A stretch of 64,000 bases of DNA. It comes from Arenicola marina (taxonomy: Eukaryota; Annelida; Polychaeta; Arenicolidae). This document shows, in pieces, positions 60,440 to 64,000 of this stretch (position 1 is the stretch's first letter; each line of letters begins with the position of its first letter). The position numbers and the translations under genes are program-made. The notes under the pieces are model-generated. The model was not told the origin of the DNA. It made no database searches and saw nothing but the letters and a program-made list of their open reading frames with translations. The DNA lies in contig OZ025253.1 in NCBI GenBank assembly GCA_964019135.1, positions 33,468,548-33,532,547 of the forward strand, given 5' to 3'.

Positions 60440-62220
60440 TTTCTTTTTGTGTCCTAATGATCTATCTATATGTTTTTATGTCTAAGAGGTAAATCTGTCA
60501 GTGCCGTCGGCGTGCTCCTCATCTGATAAACGATGAACGCATATGACACCGAAGCTGTTATGGGATTAGGAGCGAGTTGCTAATGTAAAGAAGTCTCAAT
60601 TAGTGCCCAACCGGAAGAAGCCCGGCTTATAACTGTTTCCATTATCACCCACCATTATCCGCCCGGCGTCATCGTCATCAGGTTTGTTTTTGTGAATGTT
60701 AGCCTTTTTACGTTTCCCGAGTGCGGTATCGCGGTCAATCGATTGGGGGCAAAACGGCATCCTATCACGGACTCATTACCGGATTACACGGTGACGCAGT
60801 AATATGAGAAAATCGTCCATTTACTAAATCAGGGCGGACAAGAGAAATATGGCACTGTGGTACAAACCCCACCAACCGCATTTAAACTAGTCACCAGGGT
60901 AATTCAGTAGCGCCACCTAGGCATAGAGCGAGAGGCAGACCAACGAAAATACACATTACGTTCAATATCCATGCACCGCCAGCAAATAAATGATTGTTCT
61001 GCCGCATTGTAATTGGTTCATTATCAATGAAAAAGTGGAAAGATCTAGGGAAATAACCGCATACATGGGGACAGAATTATGTAAAAAAAATCCGAAAAAT
61101 GTTGTTGATGACCGAAGACATTCACGTAGAAAAGGATGCACAACTGGAGTCGGAGTGTGGGGCTGAGATGGTCGAGACAACGAGAGGGAAGGTAGGCGGT
61201 CTACACAAGGACGGAATACGCAATATGAGCTATTGCATTGGCTGAAACGACAATATAATGGTGGTCAAATAATGCTGGCCTTTCCACCGGACTCATTGTG
61301 TATCATTGATCGGTCTACTGCTTGGTCTTCTCCCCTTCCCGACCACTCTTACCACTCACCTTCTTTCTCCTCACCTACCATCAATCGTATTCCTCAATCA
61401 CGACCCCGCTGTAAATCGATTCCAGAAGAGCGACTGGAAGAAAATGATATCATGGTCCCAATTGTTGGCTCGTTGATGAAGCAAAGGGAAAGGAGTCACC
61501 CGGGAGTGGTGAGGGGAGGGCCACTAAATTGCTATAGTGGTGGGGTGTGCCGCCCATCCCATAGAGGGCATTTTGAGAGCGAGAGGAAAGCGCGCGAATT
61601 TGTGGTCATTGAGAGAGAATTGTTTGTTTAACAAAGGAATCTTTCGACACTGCCAATGTTGTGTTCGTTAACAAGGCATCTAAAATCGATACTGATAGAA
61701 TTGTGCGATTCAAAAGTAATCTAAACTCGACAATGAAAGAAATTTGTGGTTTGAAATCTCCAACGGAAGCTCGTCGATATCCCCGTTCGCTCACCATTGG
61801 CGATCGAGGGCCCCCTTTCAAAGATTTTAAACGCTATAAAATCCAAACTAAGCATTCCACCTCATGCTTGAACACATGTGGGGAGGAACGTTTTCAAACG
61901 CACACTGAGCATATATAAAACTCTGTTGAGCGTGAACAAGCACAATAAGTGGATACATCTTTCCGGTACCGAAGCTCCATGACGTCATGTCTTCGCTAGA
62001 TCTCTAGTACCCTTTTCTCTGATTTCGACGAATTTCCGAACTTGGCCGTTTGAAACAAAATTAATGACCTCTGCTTTTCTTCTTGGTATACACGATATTA
62101 TTCAATTAAACATTCGTGATGATTTGGAGGACAATCTACTACACCGTGTCTTCCATTCTCGATTATAAAAGGATATTAACATGGAAACTTGGCTTCAGAA
62201 ACGCATCGCCCTCTGGCGGG
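60440..62220. repeat. Blocks C' and F' and start of K, copy 2
   Basis: Collinear with 23,061-24,560. The frame at 61,233-61,631 is not preserved in the other copy. No gene. Confidence 0.6.
61917..62001. repeat. 85-bp direct repeat, first copy
   Basis: Matches 62,407-62,491 at a constant offset of 490 bp with one mismatch (61,957 against 62,447). It is absent from both corresponding places in the homologous block near 24.3 and 25.98 kb. Confidence 0.8.
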
Positions 62221-62406
62221 AAATGTAAAATGCTAAGTAGTCTTTCTTACCTTCTGCCTATACTAACGCATCTTAGCATGGGTGACGTGGTACGAAGTAA
62301 AACACAAGATTTTGAGATGATGACAATGACTTTTCGGCGACTATCTCGGTGGATGCTATTTTAATATTTAGTTTGACAAGCAGTAGAAAAACCCCGTCGA
62401 TCAAAG

Positions 62407-62491
62407 AAAACTCTGTTGAGCGTGAACAAGCACAATAAGTGGATACTTCTTTCCGGTACCGAAGCTCCATGACGTCATGTCTTCGCTAGAT
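62407..62491. repeat. 85-bp direct repeat, second copy
   Basis: Partner of 61,917-62,001. Confidence 0.8.
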
Positions 62492-63659
62492 GTGAAATGC
62501 CATTGATATGTTTACGGCTTTTAGACGTTATTACCGGAGAAAGCTGTTCGTTCAGCCGACACCTGGTGATGTAATGCTAATTTTGAAACGTAAAAAGGCG
62601 TTTCTTAGAGCATATGTTTTATGTTTTATAGCTCATCTAAGTTAGAAAGATATCAAACCGTTAGAGCTGGAAAGGTATGTGTATGTCTGGCGGAACGGGT
62701 GCACGATGGGTTTATCTCAACGCCCCCAAAGTCCCCAATACCTTGCACTTGTATAGTCCCCGCCCACTACCACCCCCGCCCCCGCCCCCGCCCCCCCCCC
62801 CCCCTCTCCAGCACCACTCTTCCCCACATCGTAATCCCGGCCGTTCAATTTCCTGTCGTGCGATCTGGAGGCGATGACACGACGTACCCCTGGAGCCGTT
62901 CCTTATCCCTGCCGCCTAGCCAATTATACATAAGGCAAGAAGCCCTCACTACAGCCCAGCCAGCCTCCCGTCCCTCCTCCCCATGACACTCCTACCCCCC
63001 ACCCCCTCCTCCTTGACCAACCCCTGCCCAGCCCCGCTTAGCCCCCCCCCCCCCACACACACACCCTGGAGACTGTAGCCGGGTAGACAATATCGTTAGT
63101 AGACCCGCGAGAGTCGATCAGTTGGACGTTCACGTCGCTACGGGTATTGTACACTACCCAGCAGTGAACTCCGCATCAGAACGCAAGATGGCGGGGCTCC
63201 AGATTTACATCAGGCCAGCCTATCATCGCCAGGGGCGCTGTGGTTACGCTGTTTGATAGTTAATTGGCCACAGTCCGAGAGCTTGGCGGGTGGACAACAG
63301 GCCGATAATAGGAGAATAATAGAAGTCCCTTCTCGCCATTAGACACTTGGACGCCTGATTCTCTATGCGTGCAAGACAACATACATCAGTCACACTACCT
63401 GATTTTGTAATTTTTTACTATATATTGTGGTAGGTGATACGTGACGTTAGTTACATCATCAAAATGCAGGCACCACTTGTTTATTGCTACTGGAAACGAA
63501 GACAAATATACTGACAAACTATGAGGTAAATAAGGTCCAAATTATGATTTGAGTCAAAAGAAATGTGGCTACTTCACCAAGAATTTTACCATCGCATTAA
63601 GGCCCATGAAGCCAAGACTTCTTGATGAAAAATAACCCCCTTGCCAACGGCATAATGGC
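62492..63659. repeat. Block K end and G/C-tract region, copy 2
   Basis: Matches 26,030-28,390 with large deletions. C-rich tracts lie at about 62,770-62,805 and 63,040-63,055. No gene. Confidence 0.55.
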
Positions 63660-64000
63660 AGCTGAGAAACAGCGCGCCACCTAGCGAATGTAATCCTTAG
63701 GCGCAGAATGGTTCTGAGGGCCACATGTCGTTAATCCCGGCTTGTTGGGTGTGGAGGGGCCTGGGTGTGTGCCGAGACGTGGCAAAAAGGGAGTGGGTGG
63801 GGGAGGGGGTTCAGGGGAGGTGAGGGCGTGGGGGGGGGGGGGGGGGGCTGCTGACGGGTGGGACTGGTAGGCCTGGGGCGATGCCGGTGGGGCTTGAGCG
63901 ATGGTAGCGTTTTGTACGGAATCACATACCTGAGTGAGTTCTAATGTGAAGTAAGATACATGTATTGATATTCCCAACACCCCCTCCCCCCGGGCCCCAC
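63660..64000. repeat. Start of block H, copy 3 (cut by window end)
   Basis: Matches 28,391-28,500 and then runs into a G-rich tract including 18 consecutive G (63,830-63,847). The window ends inside it. Confidence 0.55.

Noticed and set aside
1-64000. CRISPR array, bacterial operons, rRNA genes
   Set aside because: No regularly spaced identical repeats with unique spacers, no dense same-strand genes and no rRNA-like sequence; the content is eukaryotic.

Overview
The window looks like repeat-dominated intergenic DNA from an animal, probably an invertebrate. That is an inference from the kinds of mobile elements present and from the absence of compact gene layout; I cannot name the species. 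I found no host protein-coding gene, rRNA or functional tRNA gene that I can support.

The dominant object is a complete, apparently young LTR retroelement on the minus strand (7,876-18,039, 10,164 bp). It has two 1,457-bp LTRs with TG...CA ends and no difference that I could find by eye. It also has a 4-bp target duplication (ATGG), an 18-nt primer-binding site matching the 3' end of tRNA-His, and a polypurine tract. In its own direction it encodes Gag (two CCHC knuckles), protease, Ty3/Gypsy-type reverse transcriptase and RNase H in one long frame. Integrase (DD35E) follows in the same frame after a single TAA. An overlapping frame then encodes an envelope protein with a signal peptide, an RNKR furin site and a fusion-peptide region of the baculovirus F / errantivirus class. 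A second in-frame TAA, directly followed by ATG, separates the Env ectodomain from its transmembrane anchor and tail. Both stops sit in the same heptamer (CACGTAA) and both fall at domain boundaries. This is the most interesting signal in the window: an invertebrate retrovirus-like element with either two inactivating stops or an unusual stop-controlled expression scheme.

The rest of the window is a mosaic of long non-coding repeat blocks that recur in a partly conserved order, which I labelled H, G, D, J, A, C, F, E, K, L and M. H is near 1 and 28.6 kb and begins again at the right edge. G-D is near 2.3, 20.2, 42.7 and 57 kb. A is near 5.8, 31.3, 38.2 and 53 kb. C-F is near 18.5, 32.5, 41 and 54.5 kb. 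E is near 21.3, 44.7, 48 and 58.4 kb. The stretch from about 33.9 to 46.5 kb is largely duplicated at about 49.4 to 60.9 kb. Copies differ by discrete events that serve as natural empty sites: a 5'-truncated LINE at 38,894-40,126 with a 13-bp target duplication, the LTR element itself, a PIF/Harbinger-like MITE at 7,350-7,578, an insertion of about 0.9 kb at 4,691-5,573, and several minisatellite contractions.

The LTR element is the only coherent gene set: Gag builds the particle, protease, RT, RNase H and integrase copy and insert it, and Env could let it leave the cell. Everything else appears to be repeat substrate in which this and other elements have landed.
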